Shown here in pieces: positions 21,271 to 33,764 of a stretch of DNA of 64,000 nt (the first letter of the stretch is position 1; each line of letters starts with the position of its first letter). Source of the stretch: Anisus vortex. Its lineage: Eukaryota; Mollusca; Gastropoda; Planorbidae. The DNA lies in contig OX421495.1 in assembly GCA_949126835.1 (NCBI GenBank), positions 21,898,458-21,962,457 on the forward strand, given 5' to 3'. Made by a program: the position numbers and the translations under genes. A model generated the notes under the pieces. That model had not been told where the DNA came from. It worked only from the letters and a program-made list of their open reading frames with translations, and searched no databases.

Positions 21271-22300
21271 ATTTTTTTTTAATGATAATACATTCATAGT
21301 TGGTATGTTTTACAATAAGGAGACAGGGTATAGAGAGATTTCTATATATTTGTACAAAATAAAGGGATAGAAGACAGCATAGAGACATGTGTATCAAACA
21401 TTTTTATGATTATGTCCCTTGTTAGGGTGTAGCTGCTACTTTTTATAGTCTGAGAAATTTCCTTCTACAATCATACTTCAATGATTTGTTTTACATATGT
21501 ATAGATTAGAAAACATGAGAGTTCTAATTTTTTTTTTACTATATTAATTTGCTAGAACAAAATCAAAGAGACAGAAGACAGCAGTAAAAATGTATGTACA
21601 TTATATATTCTATAGTATTTTATTTTTTTTTCCCTTTGTTTGGATATAGGAAGTAGTCACTTTTTTCGCTTTTCTCGGGTATCCTCTCAACAAAGAAAAT
21701 GACATGAAACTTATTTTATGGAACCATAAAAATGCATCTACAACATTTATATCATACAGAAAGGAGACAAATAAAAATTACATTATTTATTGTATTTAGG
21801 GTGTATTGATATTTCTGAGGAAGAAATGGGTGAGAAAGGAAATATAACTATTAGTGAAACCTGCATTTCCCCTTCCAGCAGGGGTTGTATTACAAAGGGA
21901 GTGGATGCTGAAAAAATAATTAAAGTTAACAAGACGTTACATTCCGTTATGCTATCGTAGGTAAAGGGGGATAAATGAGATCAAAACAAAAGTTATCATT
22001 TCATGGTTAAAGTACTTGTTACATTTTTACCAAAAAATTAAACTGTACAGTTATGTTTAAAATTAGGCGAATTGCTTTGGATATATGGGTGCTATTACAA
22101 AGCTTGGTAATAATGTACAACCAATAGGAGATACCTCTTAGCTAGTTGAGAGTATATCTTAATATCAGAGAATGATACTGTATATACATAGTATTCTACA
22201 AAAATAGTAATAGGGTGAATTTCTAGATAGACATAAATTGGCATTAAACGAAATATAAAGGGGGACAGGCGAAAGTGTGCTACTACGTCACCCCGTGTTT
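21271..22300. other. Unassigned AT-rich sequence
   Basis: Phrases such as (a)gagacagaagacagc recur (21362, 21566), hinting at a decayed long-period repeat. No coding family. Confidence 0.35.
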
Positions 22301-22564
22301 GACCTGGCAACTGGCGTATGGCTGTAGTGCGAGAGTCGCTGTGTTATCGGTCTTGTCCAGTCCCTGTGTTGTTTGTTTAGTCGTGCATCGTTGGTTTTGA
22401 AAAATGGGAAATATCTAAATATAGCTATTTTAAAAGATGGATTTTGTCTTTTGTTATGTATTTAACGTCGTTTGAATTTTAAAAGGAGAGGTCGTTTTGT
22501 AGTTTAAGGTATTTGTATTTAGTAATTTACGTCTTATTTGTCCATGTTTAGTTTGAAAATGGCT
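22301..22564. other. Flank downstream of the ORF1-like gene
   Basis: GC content rises here toward the ORF1-like gene. It could be untranslated sequence of that element, though no terminus is recognisable. Confidence 0.3.
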
Positions 22565-23765
22565 TTACTTTTCCATGCCTATTAGTAAGGGGGGAGGAGT
22601 CTTGTCGGGGTCTATTTCTGCTTCTTCTTCTTCTGTTTCTTCGGCCCACGAAACCCGTCTTGGGTCTTCGTCGTGTACCTCCCGAGGTTTCTGATGGCAC
22701 TCCTCTGTGTGCATTGGGATGGGCGGTATTTCATATATTATTATGTTTCCGATGAGTTCCTGTTCTGAAGCCGACTCCAGTGGTTTACTTTGATCGGATA
22801 AGTATGTAGCGCTGGACGTTTTACATATCCTCAAGGGCTCTCCCGGTAGGGTCCTCTGCTCTGGCGAGGCCCTAACTCCACAAAAGCGTGTGAAACCACT
22901 GTATTGCGGTTCTTCTGGGGGTAGGGTACTTTTACACTCGGGCCCTTTGTAGATAGATTTGTGTGATTTTGCACGCTTCTTCGTAGGCGGTCGCGTGCCT
23001 CTGGGGGTCTCATCGGTCTTTTTTAACGGAGGTATAACCTTGGTAGGCCTCTTCTGCTGGCCGTTCTCAGGATGGCTGGGTGGGTGAGTTCCAGGGGGGT
23101 GACGGGGGTCATAAGGGTTGCTCCGTTACTCCCCGCCTGTCCACTGGGGTCCTCCTGTACAGCAGGGGCTGGTGGTGGAGGGTGGGTTGGGATATCAATA
23201 GTGGGGGGCTGGGTGTTGATGCCCATCAGTGGTCGGAGGGGGCCTTAAGAGTGGGTTGCCGCTGTGGCATAGGTCCTTCTGGCTCTGCACTGGTTGGGCC
23301 AGTGTGTATCGTTGCCACACCGATAACAACACTGGCGCCTCCCAGGGACCGTCAGCAAAAGACGATAGCGGCGTGGATCCCCTTCGTATTCAATAGTTAC
23401 GTAGTGGGGGATTTCGCAATTCTTCTTGGGCCTTATCTGCGCTGACCACTTGTCAGAGGGGGAATTTTTCGGTCTTGTTGCTTGGAAATCTGAGTCCGGT
23501 TCGGCGAGATCTCTGAAGATTCCTTTAACAAAATCTTCCTTGATCTCCGCTGAGAGCCAGTGTACAGTGACCCATAAAAGATTGGCCTGTTGGGCTTGGC
23601 TTTAATTTTTACTGAGAAGTATTCTTTGTTTCCGAATTCTTTGTTGTTTATTTGATTCTTTATCTCAAGAGTAGTCTTTAGAAACCATTTTGTGGGATTT
23701 TCAAAACGGTATAAGGTTTTAACGTCCGTGGCTTTTATACCGATAGCAGATATGATTTGTGTCAT
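22565..23765 (-). pseudogene. LINE ORF1-like (Gag-like) protein with CCHC knuckle, broken
   Basis: Read on the minus strand from 23765 down. The first part (…KTLYRFENPTKWFLKTTLEI…) resembles the RNA-binding N-terminal part of ORF1 proteins of animal LINEs. After a frame change near 23450 comes a frame with a PHYVTIEYEGDPRRYRL segment and one knuckle, C-Y-R-C-x4-H-x4-C (about 23290-23335). It continues into a Pro/Thr-rich part (23023-23226) and an acidic C-terminal part ending at 22565. ORF1 proteins coat the LINE RNA. No RT follows below 22565, so this is a fragment. Frames change at least three times, so it is dead. An alternative is a Gag from another retroelement class. Confidence 0.6.
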
Positions 23766-24360
23766 ATTACTTAGGCGTGCAGTGTTTTATAACCAAATTA
23801 TCTGGTCCGTGCGTGAAACCGGCACTCAAGTCTTGTTTGGTAGCTTTATAGTGGGTTGTTATTGGGGTGGGGGCGGTTGCCATGGTCGTACACGGTTAGA
23901 AAAACAAGGTAGCACACTCACCCGTTTGCTTCGCTTGGTTCGCCTTTTGTATGCTGTGTAGTTCGGCTAGTCAGCAAGAAGGCGTGCTGCCCTGGGCAGT
24001 TCCTGGTAGGTAGCGTCTCTTGGTCGCCGACAGCAGAAAACGTCACTCGCCGGGGATACGGTTGCTGGCCTCCGGAGGGTGGGTGTGGTAACCTCTGCCC
24101 TCGGCAGGTCAGGAAAGGCTTCCGACCAAGGTTGGCCACGTATGGTCTGCTGGTGCTTCCCAATGGGACGACCCGGGTTGGTCACGTTTAGGACTGCAAG
24201 GTCTGCAAGGCGTTCCAAGGGGACGGCCAGGAGTGGCCACAGTAGGCTGTGATCTCTTGTGTATTGGTAGGTATGGTAGGTGAAAATGATGAGATGTCCT
24301 TTAATCCGTTTGAATTCTTTCAATTATGAAATGCATAGTAAGGATGGCAAGCTTACTGAG
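23766..24360 (-). other. GC-rich region upstream of the ORF1-like gene
   Basis: GC-richer than the surroundings, with two overlapping minus-strand frames (23918-24163, 23967-24323) of low-complexity Arg/Pro composition. It fits a 5' untranslated region of the same LINE; the change to AT-rich sequence at about 24360 may be its boundary. Confidence 0.4.
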
Positions 24361-24970
24361 AGTTTTTTTTTTTTTTTTTTATTAAATTATCAACCTTTTT
24401 ATTTGCATTTATAACAAATATATTTTTTTTTTACTAAACTTTGACATTTGTAGTAGATTTAACTATTTTGTAAACATTATCATTTTTTTATTTGACATTC
24501 TTGCTTAGCATCCATACATATTTTAATTAATTTAAACATATAATAAACGTAACCATCCATTATTAACTGTAAGATATTTAAAACAACATAATATGGAGAA
24601 AAATGAACCAAAGTTTGGTAGAAATTATGTACATCTAGCTTCAATTGTTATATCCCTTTCGGAGTATATATTTAATTTTAACCAAGCGCGGTCTTAAATG
24701 TATATATATATAAAAAAAAAACAAAGAAAGGGTCACAGATGACAAAGAAAAGTGAAACACCCATAGAAGACGGGTGACGAAAGGTGTCATTCACAGGTAA
24801 TCCCACAACGGGAACCTTCACAAGTGAGAAAAAAATCTGTGCAGTTCTCTAAAAAGATTAGGAAACTCCCAAGTTGTCTTTAGGTTTCAAATAGCGTTTA
24901 GCCGTTCCCATCGGCATGAACTATTGAAAGAGAGATAGGGAAATAAATGCAATTTGTTTGGTAGTGACAT
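24361..24970. other. AT-rich sequence with poly-T
   Basis: A T run at about 24362-24381 and another at 24422-24432. No gene. Confidence 0.4.
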
Positions 24971-25056
24971 AAAGTTTGGAAGGCCCGACTTTCCTGGCCC
25001 TCCCACCTTCCCAAAAGTTTGGAAGGCCCGACTTTCCTGGCCCTCCCACCTTCCCA
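24971..25056. repeat. 43-bp tandem duplication
   Basis: aaagtttggaaggcccgact and the rest of a 43-bp unit occur twice without change, pointing to a recent duplication. Confidence 0.95.
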
Positions 25057-25184
25057 AGCCAGCGTCGCCGGATGGCCGGCCTGCACCAATTGGCACCCTG
25101 GCGAATGTGCCAAAAAAAGGGGAAGTTGGGCCGGTATTTGTATATCTTACTGTGAGATTATTTTTATTTTACTGATTGCAGCCC

Positions 25185-26110
25185 TAATACTAATTTCTAA
25201 CGTAGCAGATGCTGAATAATCCTTAGAGCTGGGTAGTTAATGTAATGTTTAAAAAATTTACAAACAAGATGTCTAATTATGCAAAAAAGATATATAATTA
25301 TATATCATTTTATTATTTTCAACTATCATTTAATAGCTTTATTATTTTAAAAATATAAATTATAAGTAATTTATTGTTTTTTAAAGGCAAAGCAAGAAAC
25401 TATATAATATATTCATAGTACTAACACAAATTTAAAGTGTTTTATTACCTCCCTTTAATTAAAATAAAGTTTTCAAAGTTAATTCTAGCGATGTCAAACA
25501 AGTTATGTTTGATAATATTTTAATTTTTATTATTTTGATATTATTATTTCTTTATACAAATCCAGTATTGTGGTATTTATTTCAAGATGAAATTAGAGGC
25601 ACACAGTTATTTTATGATAAAGACATGTAAATTAACCGTTCCTGCATTATTTAGTCGATTTAAGGAGTTTATTTCAATAACATTAATAATTACAACAATC
25701 TTATTAAAAAATCCTAGTATTTAAGCATCTTATATTTCTTAAAAATAAACACTAGAGTCTAATTAATTTGTTCTAGAAGTAATTATATGTTGTTTTCTTT
25801 TTTTAAAGAAGTTGAGCATAAACTTTTTTTTTCTCAAATGACTACGCCTTCTCCTTGAATTCAATGTCAGTAACATATTTAGTTACATCTGAATGGTCAA
25901 ATGTGAACAACCTCTTTGTAGACTTAAAACAACTTCATCTTAGATTAAATATGAACCGAAATCTGATAGAAAAGCGAAGGCCAAGCAGTTGAGAATAACA
26001 GATGACTTTCATGCGCAGCTTCATTCCAGATTTTCCCGCATATTTGCACATTTGGATGCCCATTATTTGAATGTATTAAATTCAGTTTGCTCCATTGTAA
26101 AATAATCCTT
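25185..26110 (-). mobile_element. hAT-A family remnant
   Basis: Several blocks match the interior of the hAT-A elements in reverse order and orientation: ctgggtagttaat (compare 50715), tacctccctttaattaaaat (compare 29565 and 50525) and gcacatttggatgcccat (compare 50303). The last block belongs to the decayed transposase. No termini were found, and the right side merges into the fold-back element. Confidence 0.6.
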
Positions 26111-26129
26111 ATCCCAACACAAAGAGATA

Positions 26130-26900
26130 TAGAAGACGAAATGTCGTGAAAGACGACGTGTCTTTTGACGCACAGTCGCATTAGACCAAGTGTCGGTAGA
26201 CGTAGTGTCGTTAAACTAGTTGTGGTAGACGTAATGTCGGTAGACCTACTTTCTGAAGACGAAGTGGCGTGGAAGAAAAATCTGTCGACGAGTTATCGTG
26301 ATACCGTGCCTACCGAACCGAACCAGAACCGAACCAGAACCGAACCAGAACCGAACCAGAACCAAAAAGCATCTACGCAAAAACGGGGAACTTTTCATTA
26401 CAAGAATCCTCCATAATCTAAACATTTAATGTATTCGGAACTATTAAAACGATTCAACGACAACTCGTCTGCAGACTTTTTGTATACGACACTTCGTCTA
26501 CAGAAAGTAGGTCAACCGATATTACGTCTGCCGCGACAACTCGTGTAACGACACTTTGTCTACCGACAATTGGTCTAATACGACAGTTCATCTACCGACA
26601 CTTCGTCTAATGCGACATTTCGTCTACCAGACGATAAGTCTACTACGACAGTTCGTCTACCGACACTTCGTCTACCGGACGATTCGTCTACCACGACAGT
26701 TTGTCTACCGACGTTTCGTCTACCACGACAGTTCGTCTACCGGACAATTCGTCTACCACGATAGTTCGTTTACCACAACAGTCTACGAGTAGACTTACTG
26801 ACAATTTGTCTGCCTACTCTTTATCAACCGCCTTTTTGCCAAACGACAATTAATGTTCGTCTAACGAAAATTAAATTTGGAATTTCATATCACTTCGTCT
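26130..26900. mobile_element. Fold-back element of gtcggtagacgaa-type repeats
   Basis: The left arm (about 26165-26300) is the imperfect reverse complement of the right arm (about 26460-26600). For example gcattagaccaagtgtcggt in the left arm answers accgacaattggtctaatac in the right arm, and both carry a ctactttct / agaaagtag segment. The loop holds a 12-bp array. To the right, further tctaccgac-type units run to about 26800. The left-arm sequence also occurs at 34955-35085. Class unknown. Confidence 0.7.
26311..26364. repeat. 12-bp array in the fold-back loop
   Basis: accgaaccagaa repeated about four and a half times. Confidence 0.9.
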
Positions 26901-27098
26901 CTCCAAACATGGTCTATCAATAGTTGGAACATAATTCAATTTAATTACTGTCTCTTGCTAGTACACCGACTATTAAAGGCAAATTGCCATTATTATTTGC
27001 CGGCGGCAATGACTATTTATATATAATTTTATAATGTGGTCTACAGTTTATTGACACATTTTACATTTGGGTTTTTATCTATTGTCTATTCTAGATCA

Positions 27099-28555
27099 GT
27101 GCGGGTTTCGCTCAGAAAGGTCAACTATCGACATGATATTCTCAGTCAGGCAGTTGCAGGAAAAGTGCAGAGAACAACAGAAACCCTTTTTTATCGCGTT
27201 CATAAACCTGACTAAGGCATTTGACCTTGTTAGTAGAGATTGACTATTCTCCATTCTGCCAAAAATTGGTTGCCCACCCAAACTTCTGAACCTGATCCAG
27301 TCATTCCACGACAACATGAAGGGCACTGTACAATATGATGGTGAATATTCTAGCGCTTTCGCCATACGCACAGGAGTGAAACAAGGATGCGTTCTTGCCC
27401 CAACTCTCTTTGGGATCTTCTTCTCAACCTTGCTAAACAATGCCTTTACAGAATCCAGAGGGAATTTACTTGCACACCCGATCAGACGGAGGGCTTTTCA
27501 GATTGTCCAGGCTGAGGACAAGGCGAAAAATCCGCAGAAGAACAGTCCAAGACTTGCTGTTTGCGGATGACGCCGCCTTTGTCACACACACTGAGGAGGA
27601 GCTACAATCCTTGATGGACCGCTTCTCCAAGACCTGCCAAGAATTGGGTCTAACAATTAGTATAAGAAAGACCAACGTGATGGTTGAAGGAGCTGACCCA
27701 CCCAACATATACATCAACGGTACCAAATTAGATGTTGTTGATCAGTTCACATACCTTGGCTCCACTATCACCACCGATCTATCACTGGACATAGAAATCA
27801 GCAAGAGAATTGGCAAGGCTTCCGTGACTTTATCCAGGCTAACGCAAAGAGTATGGGCCAACAAGATGCTGACAATTAATACAAAAAAGCTGTCTATCGT
27901 GCATGTGTGATCAGCACTCTCCTGTACGCCAGCGAAACTTGGACCCTGTACGCATCGCAAGAAAAGATACTCTCTTCTTTCCACATGCCTGCCTCGGACG
28001 CATACTTGGGATATCTTGGAAGAACCGCATAACAAACAACGAGGTCTTGCAACGGGCTAACATGCCTAGCATGATCACTCTCCTTCGCCAACGACGTCTT
28101 CGGTGGCTTGGCCATGTTTCCAGGATGGAGGATGGGCGAATCCCAAAAGACCTGCTATATGCTGAGCTCGCTGAAGGCGAGCTACTGGCCGCCCCCAACT
28201 CAGGTTATAGGACGTCTGCAAACGTGACCTAAAGGCTATAGATGTAGAGTTCGGAAACTGGGAGAACTTTGCTCAGCACAGAAGTAGTTGGCGAGACACC
28301 TTACACACCGGTATAAATGCGGCAGAGGGCAAACTTCGCCTTATGGCGGAGGCTAACAGAGCTCGAAGAAGAGTAAAGAACACAGGCTGCCCCTAACAAT
28401 CTCCAACGGTCCAGCTTTCAAGTGCCAGAGATGCGACAGAGCCTGTCTCTCAAGGATAAGTCTCCACAGACACAGTCAATTTTGCAGGGCTGGCGAAATC
28501 ACAGGAGCGCAAATCTAATCGTCTTTCGAGACTATGGAGCCAATGATGAATGATG
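27099..28555 (+). pseudogene. 5'-truncated LINE with reverse transcriptase
   Basis: Starts within the RT domain. Successive + frames read DQCGFRSERSTIDMIFSVRQ, NLTKAFDLVSRD (a stop follows), GVKQGCVLAPTLF, the catalytic LLFADDAAF (27555-27580), NGTKLDVVDQFTYLGSTI, then RRLRWLGHVSRMEDGRIPKD. This is the fingers-palm-thumb order of a non-LTR RT and its post-RT tail. Several frameshifts and at least one stop break it. An 11-bp duplication, attctagatca, flanks it (27088-27098 and 28556-28566), and the 3' end has the short atga repeats usual for such LINEs. The endonuclease domain is missing. RT of this type copies its own RNA at a nicked target. Confidence 0.85.
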
Positions 28556-28566
28556 ATTCTAGATCA

Positions 28567-28907
28567 ACGAAATATAATACGATGTGATATTTAATATTTC
28601 GGTGTAGTCCCTATTGCTTATGACTTTAGTGCTTTACGTATTATAAGCTTCTGATATCTGATTTAGTTGCAGGCCTACATCGGTATAGGCTTTTAAAAGG
28701 CCGCCATGACTATTACTGAGTAGTTTGACAGTAAAACTATAGATATAATTTTTCCTAAAAAAAGTATTTGAGCCATTGGATTTTTGATAGATTGAAATAT
28801 TTCTTGCAATCAGAGAGTAGATTATCTCACCAAATGTTCAAACCCTTAAAATGTTCAAATTTTGTTCTACCTTATGTTTTGTACGCCAACGGTTTTAAAA
28901 ACCCATA
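28567..28907. other. Unassigned AT-rich sequence between elements
   Basis: No gene, array or terminus recognised. Confidence 0.4.
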
Positions 28908-29179
28908 GTGTAGCCCAGGGTCGGCATTTGGCACGCAGAACGATTTTCCGTGACACGCGAGAGACCTCCAAGAATATTGTTTAATGCAAGTGAAAACAAC
29001 GTATGTCAGCATAATTAGTGGGGGCTTCATTGCGAACTACATTGGAATCACACTGGACGTCGACTGTTTTAGTTCAGGAATGTTTGTATGCCAAGCTCTC
29101 ATCATTGGACTTGCGATCTGATAAGATAGTCGATTTTATAGTTTCTCAAGTCTCTTCTAGAAGAAAGTGATACGGAGTA

Positions 29180-29340
29180 CGCTATAGATAAAGTCTTGGA
29201 TAGATTCGTTTCTTGTCTGGAAGCAATTAAGTTGTATCTTAATGAAAAAAAAATATGTTTCCGGTATTGAATGAGGAGAACTGACTGTTGAAGCCAATGT
29301 TTCTGAATGACATGGCGACACGTTTCAGTGAGTTAAAAAC
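29180..29340 (+). pseudogene. Decayed hAT transposase fragment in hAT-A
   Basis: The + frame reads VLDRFVSCLEAIKLYLNEK, then after one shift F-P-x-L-N-E-E-N and MFLNDMATRFSEL. This matches the middle of hAT transposases of the ZBED5/SCAND3/GTF2IRD2 type (a R-x-x-x-L-x-x-F segment, then a W-L-x-x-L-x-F-L-x-D-I-x-x-x-L-N-x-L segment). Stops and frameshifts abound. The same passage survives in part at 50052-50108. Confidence 0.65.
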
Positions 29341-30927
29341 TTCCACTTACAAGTCTGGGTCGAAAAGCACTTGAAGTGTTGTGCCACTGGAATGTATTTG
29401 CATTGAAACTGGACATATCTTGCCGTGAAATCAATTTCAAAACCTTTAACTCTTTTCCTAATTTAGGCAATTTAAGATAGATGAGCATTTTCCGAAGTAC
29501 TCTAGTTATATTAAAACAATTAACTAGTTTGGCATCACTAGTCACTAGCATCAAATTTAGAGAATTTAATTAAAGGGAGATAATTAACCAGTTTTCTATA
29601 CATTAATATTTCTAATATTTATTTTTTTGTTTCCTTTTAAAAAAAAGGGCTTACAATGTATAACTCTAAAATGATCAAATTACAAAAGAAAGTGAAAATT
29701 ATATAACTATTATATGACTAGAGAATGTATATGTACATTTTTAAACATTACAATAACTACCCAGTTTGTATGATTACTACGCATCTTTTCCGCTTTACTG
29801 TAGTGCAGTGACCATGATGCATATGTAACTTTAGGTTTAAATAATATGTTAGCGCAAATCTCAGTAATTCTGAGATCAATAAATAAAGAATGTATATCTA
29901 TTATTAAAATAATATCTTGACAACTAAATTCAAATGTTGATAACTATTAATGTGTAAGTTGAGTAAGTTGAAATTGTGTATTAGCTTTACATGGATTTTA
30001 AAAAAAAGATGATAATAGAAACAGGTAGCCACATTTTTTATTAAATATAAAACACTTTAATGATTTTCTCTATTACACTACTTTTCTTTTGGTCTTGGTC
30101 TTGCTACGGCACTAAATAAATTGTCTTATAAAATTAATAGACCTTTTCATTTTGTTAATTATTCAAAAAAAAAAAGGTCAAGGTCTGCGCATGCGCACTC
30201 GGTGGAGGCAGAAAGAGTCAGCTGTTTGTTCTTTGCCTTTCTTATTTAACTGGGGGCCTAGTGGTTTTTAGGCGTAATTATATGAGTTGTTCATTAAAAT
30301 AAAAATTACTTCATAAAAACTTTATACCGAGAAGCCAGGGAGTGAACTGTACCTTTTTTTAAAATTTTGAACCAGTTTTTAACAAAAAAAGCATTTATTA
30401 TATATTCTAGGCTTACGCAGCGTCTATGGCGACTATGGTTACCCAGACTCGGTTAATGTACCGAGCAATCAGTAACTCGTCTTATAAAACATAGACTACA
30501 ATAAATAGCATTTAAGATAGTTATAAAGCTTAGTTTGTTTAGAAGTCTCAACACTTATTTTACATTACTTTCTTATATGTTGCAATATAAATCGTTGTAA
30601 GCCTATAATTTTACTTTTTCTTACTTAACGACCAAACCTAATAGGTTACAATTAGACTAGTAGTCTATAATATAGGTCTAGTACCTACAGTGTCTATAGA
30701 GCCTGCTAGAGCTAAAGCAGTATAAACATAGCGCTATAGGCCTATATAAATTATAAATATATAGGATATATAGGCCCTAGGCTATTATTTAATGAAGCAT
30801 AGGCCTATCGCCATATCTGCCTATCTATCGAATCGACCTATGTCATATAGCCATAGCTAAATTTATATAATTATAATGTAGGCCTATTATAGTCTTATTA
30901 ATCAAAACGAGCGATTTAGGTATAGGG

Positions 30928-32999
30928 CAGTGGTTCCCAAACTGGGGGGGTGCGACCCCCTTGGGGGTCGAATGACCGTTTCACGGGGGTCGCCAAAGAC
31001 CTTCGGAAAACGTATGTTTTCGATGGTCTTAGGATCCGAAATATAGCTCATCTTTCCTTCTCCAACCGAGTCCACCGACATGCAGATACATCCGCATACA
31101 ACTTGTAGACTACTTGGCGTAATGACATCAATACAGGTGTGTGTGACAAGGTCGGCACCATAATGCACGTATGCTGACCAGTAACCCTTGTGTAGAGAGT
31201 TGTGTTAAAAAAGCCTCTTCTCTGTTAAAAGCAGTCATTGTGTTAAAAGCAGTAGTATTTGCGATAAACGCCCAACACTTCATGAATATTTCGGATTTTA
31301 GTTTAGATTCTGTTCGGTCTGGATTTCAACAGAATTAGTGACCAAAAGTAATCGGAGCTAACTGTATAATATATTGGCAAATATTAGCAACGAAGACATT
31401 GCCACAACAATGAAAAGAAGTAATAAAAAGCGTCATAAGTTGTGCCCTTTTGTAAAGACAGTCGACTGTTTTCGCATTTGTGCAACGATTAGGCCTATGA
31501 TGCTCCGAACAATGCTTGCTATTTCACATTTGTGAGATTATTGTCGAGAGAAATCAAAACTTGTTTTTTTGGCATCATGGTGAACTGGTTTTTTATAATT
31601 TTATATCAGAAAGCAAGACTGCTCTTTGAAGCACTTTTCGGTGATAAAAGTGAACTGCAGACAATAACTTACTTGGTTGACATCATTGTCGTCTTAAATG
31701 AGTTAAATTTATCACTGCAAGGAGGAAAATGTAACATGCCTTAATTTATCTAAAAAGATCGGATCATTCCAAATGAATCTTTAGCCTTTGCATAAAAAAA
31801 TTTGATGCAAATGAAATGTATATGCTGTCTAATTCAGGCCCCATGTGTGTGTGTGCAGTTATTGCGCTGTTCCGGGGCCATAAGAGTTTATCTTTGTAAT
31901 ATTATTTTTAAGATCAATACTGAAGTTTGGGAAAAGTTACATTAATTTAAATTAAAAACTGTACTTGATTCAAGTTTGTGAATAGGCCTGTAATGCAGTG
32001 AATGATATGATTACATCTAATGGTAAATCTTATGACAATGTGATAAAATGGTCCACAGACCTTTTAAAAGATTCCTGATTTTTATAAACGTATGTAATGC
32101 ATGTAATGTAAAGCATCTAAATATGACTAGTGTTGGAAACAAGGATCGAACCAGCACTTTTTTTTTCTCATGCGGCTCCTGGTCTACTTTATCTGCTTTC
32201 TTTGAAAAACATGACAAAATGATTACGATGATAAATTATGTGAAATAACACTTTCACATGCTTGCAGCCGAAATTTCATGATACTTTCCAAATCTACCTG
32301 ACACTACATATCTATGTACTTGCCAGAAGCCCATTCGCATTCAAAGATGATCCTGTGAAAGCACAAAGGAGTTCATTGAGCGTATTAACAACGATGCAGA
32401 GAGAACTGATTTCTCTACTATGCCAGGTACAAAATTCTGGATCAAATGTTTGCAGTCATAAACTATTTTGGCTGAGATTGTGTTACGCCATTTTCTTCCA
32501 TTTGCAATAAAATATCTTAGCAAACATGCTTTTCCACCTTGATGGTTATCAAGTCTAAACACAGTAGACTTATTGTTGGAGATGCTCTGCTTGCAAAGAC
32601 TGTCCCGAGAATGTCTGAACCGATAAGGAATACGCAATGTCAACCATCACAAGAGCTGACGTTCTTGTTGCAATTAGATATATAGGCCTAAGCCTATACC
32701 GGTAACTTGCAATATTTAATTACATGTGTTTTTATGTTTTATTTTTTTATGATTAATCGCTATGCTTTAATTAGGTTCATTTTGTGACAATAAAAATACA
32801 TCCTGCACATTAGATATTTACATTACAATTCACAACAGTTTATGCGAAATGCAGTAACAAAGTAGGGACAAAATTATTTATTATTATTTATTTTTTTTAT
32901 TTTTTAAATATTTTCTTTGGGAGGGGGGGGGGGGCGTGTCGCAAAAGCAAGAGAAACTGTATAAAGGGGTCGCGGCCTAAAAAAGTTTGGGAACCACTG
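30928..32999 (+). mobile_element. hAT-B element (2072 bp) nested in hAT-A
   Basis: Starts cagtggttcccaaactgg and ends with the inverse, ccaaac-type sequence finishing gggaaccactg. The octamer gtataggg is duplicated exactly at 30920-30927 and 33000-33007. These termini differ from hAT-A, so it is a different family. It encodes a decayed + strand transposase. Confidence 0.93.
31520..32660 (+). pseudogene. Decayed hAT transposase of hAT-B
   Basis: Three recognisable blocks occur in order. The first is an LLSREIK...FEALFGDK segment with YLVDIIVVLNELNLSLQG (31662-31725), the strongly conserved middle motif of ZBED5/SCAND3-like hAT transposases. The second is PFAFKDDPVKAQ with following residues at 32330-32400. 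The third is a C-terminal dimerisation segment, L-P-F-A-x-K-Y-L...I-K-S-K-H-S-R-L at about 32490-32580. The intervals hold stops and frameshifts. The DDE catalytic N-terminal part is not recognisable, so the element cannot make its own transposase. Confidence 0.75.
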
Positions 33000-33525
33000 G
33001 TATAGGGCTAAGTTGAGCAATAGCTTGAATTGCCAATAATAATAAAAGCATTATAGGCCTTTTTTTTTCGATACAAAAATAGTTCCAAACGTTACTTTTT
33101 TTAACATTGAAGAAACTCGGTAGAATCGACCATAATATTAAGGTCCAAAGCACAGAGTCCAGGTCTAATAAATGTTTTTCTTTAAAAATAAAGAAGCTCT
33201 AAACGTTATTTTGTAACAATTACCTCCCTAGGTACTTAGTATAAGGTTTCCACGTGTTTTTATGGTCTAAAATTAAAATACAACTATAATAACATTTAAA
33301 AAAACCAACGCCTTTAGTAAAATACTAAGCGGAAAGAAGAAACAAAAATCTGTGTGCCTCCAAAAGAAAGATATGTCAGTGAGTCTCAAGGCCAAACCCA
33401 TTTCCGGGGTAAAAAGGTCTATATAGTTGATCAGTTTGACATTCACGCTGTTGGCACGCTGAATGATTTTAAAAATCCTAGTTTGGCACACTATAAGCAA
33501 AAGGTGTGCCGACCCTGGTGTAGCC

Positions 33526-33764
33526 TACATTTTTTTCTTTCCCCACCCTACCGCTCTTTCACACATAGGGGCCTACACCCAAATTTACCTCTGTTGTAAC
33601 TTTATTGTTACAAGAGATAACCTGGCATATAGGAGCTCCACTGTTGACTTGTTGACTCACAATTACAAGTCTAAACAACGGCTATGGCGGGAGATCAATA
33701 GATCAAGGAATGAAACAGACTCTCATTTAACTATGTAAAATGCATTAATATTACAAAGTACAAT
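33526..33764. other. Short unassigned interval
   Basis: No features seen. Confidence 0.4.

Larger units (their letters stand above)
28916..33517 (+). mobile_element. hAT-A element, interrupted by a second hAT element
   Basis: The termini are cagggtcggcatttggcacg at the left and its inverted counterpart ending ggtgtgccgaccctg at the right. The octamer gtgtagcc flanks both sides exactly (28908-28915, 33518-33525), the diagnostic 8-bp hAT duplication. The interior carries a decayed + strand transposase (see 29180) and matches the shorter hAT-A copies at 49904-51202. Removing the inner element leaves about 2.5 kb. Part of 30170-30920 and 33010-33340 has no counterpart in the other copies and may be a further insertion. 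Confidence 0.88.
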
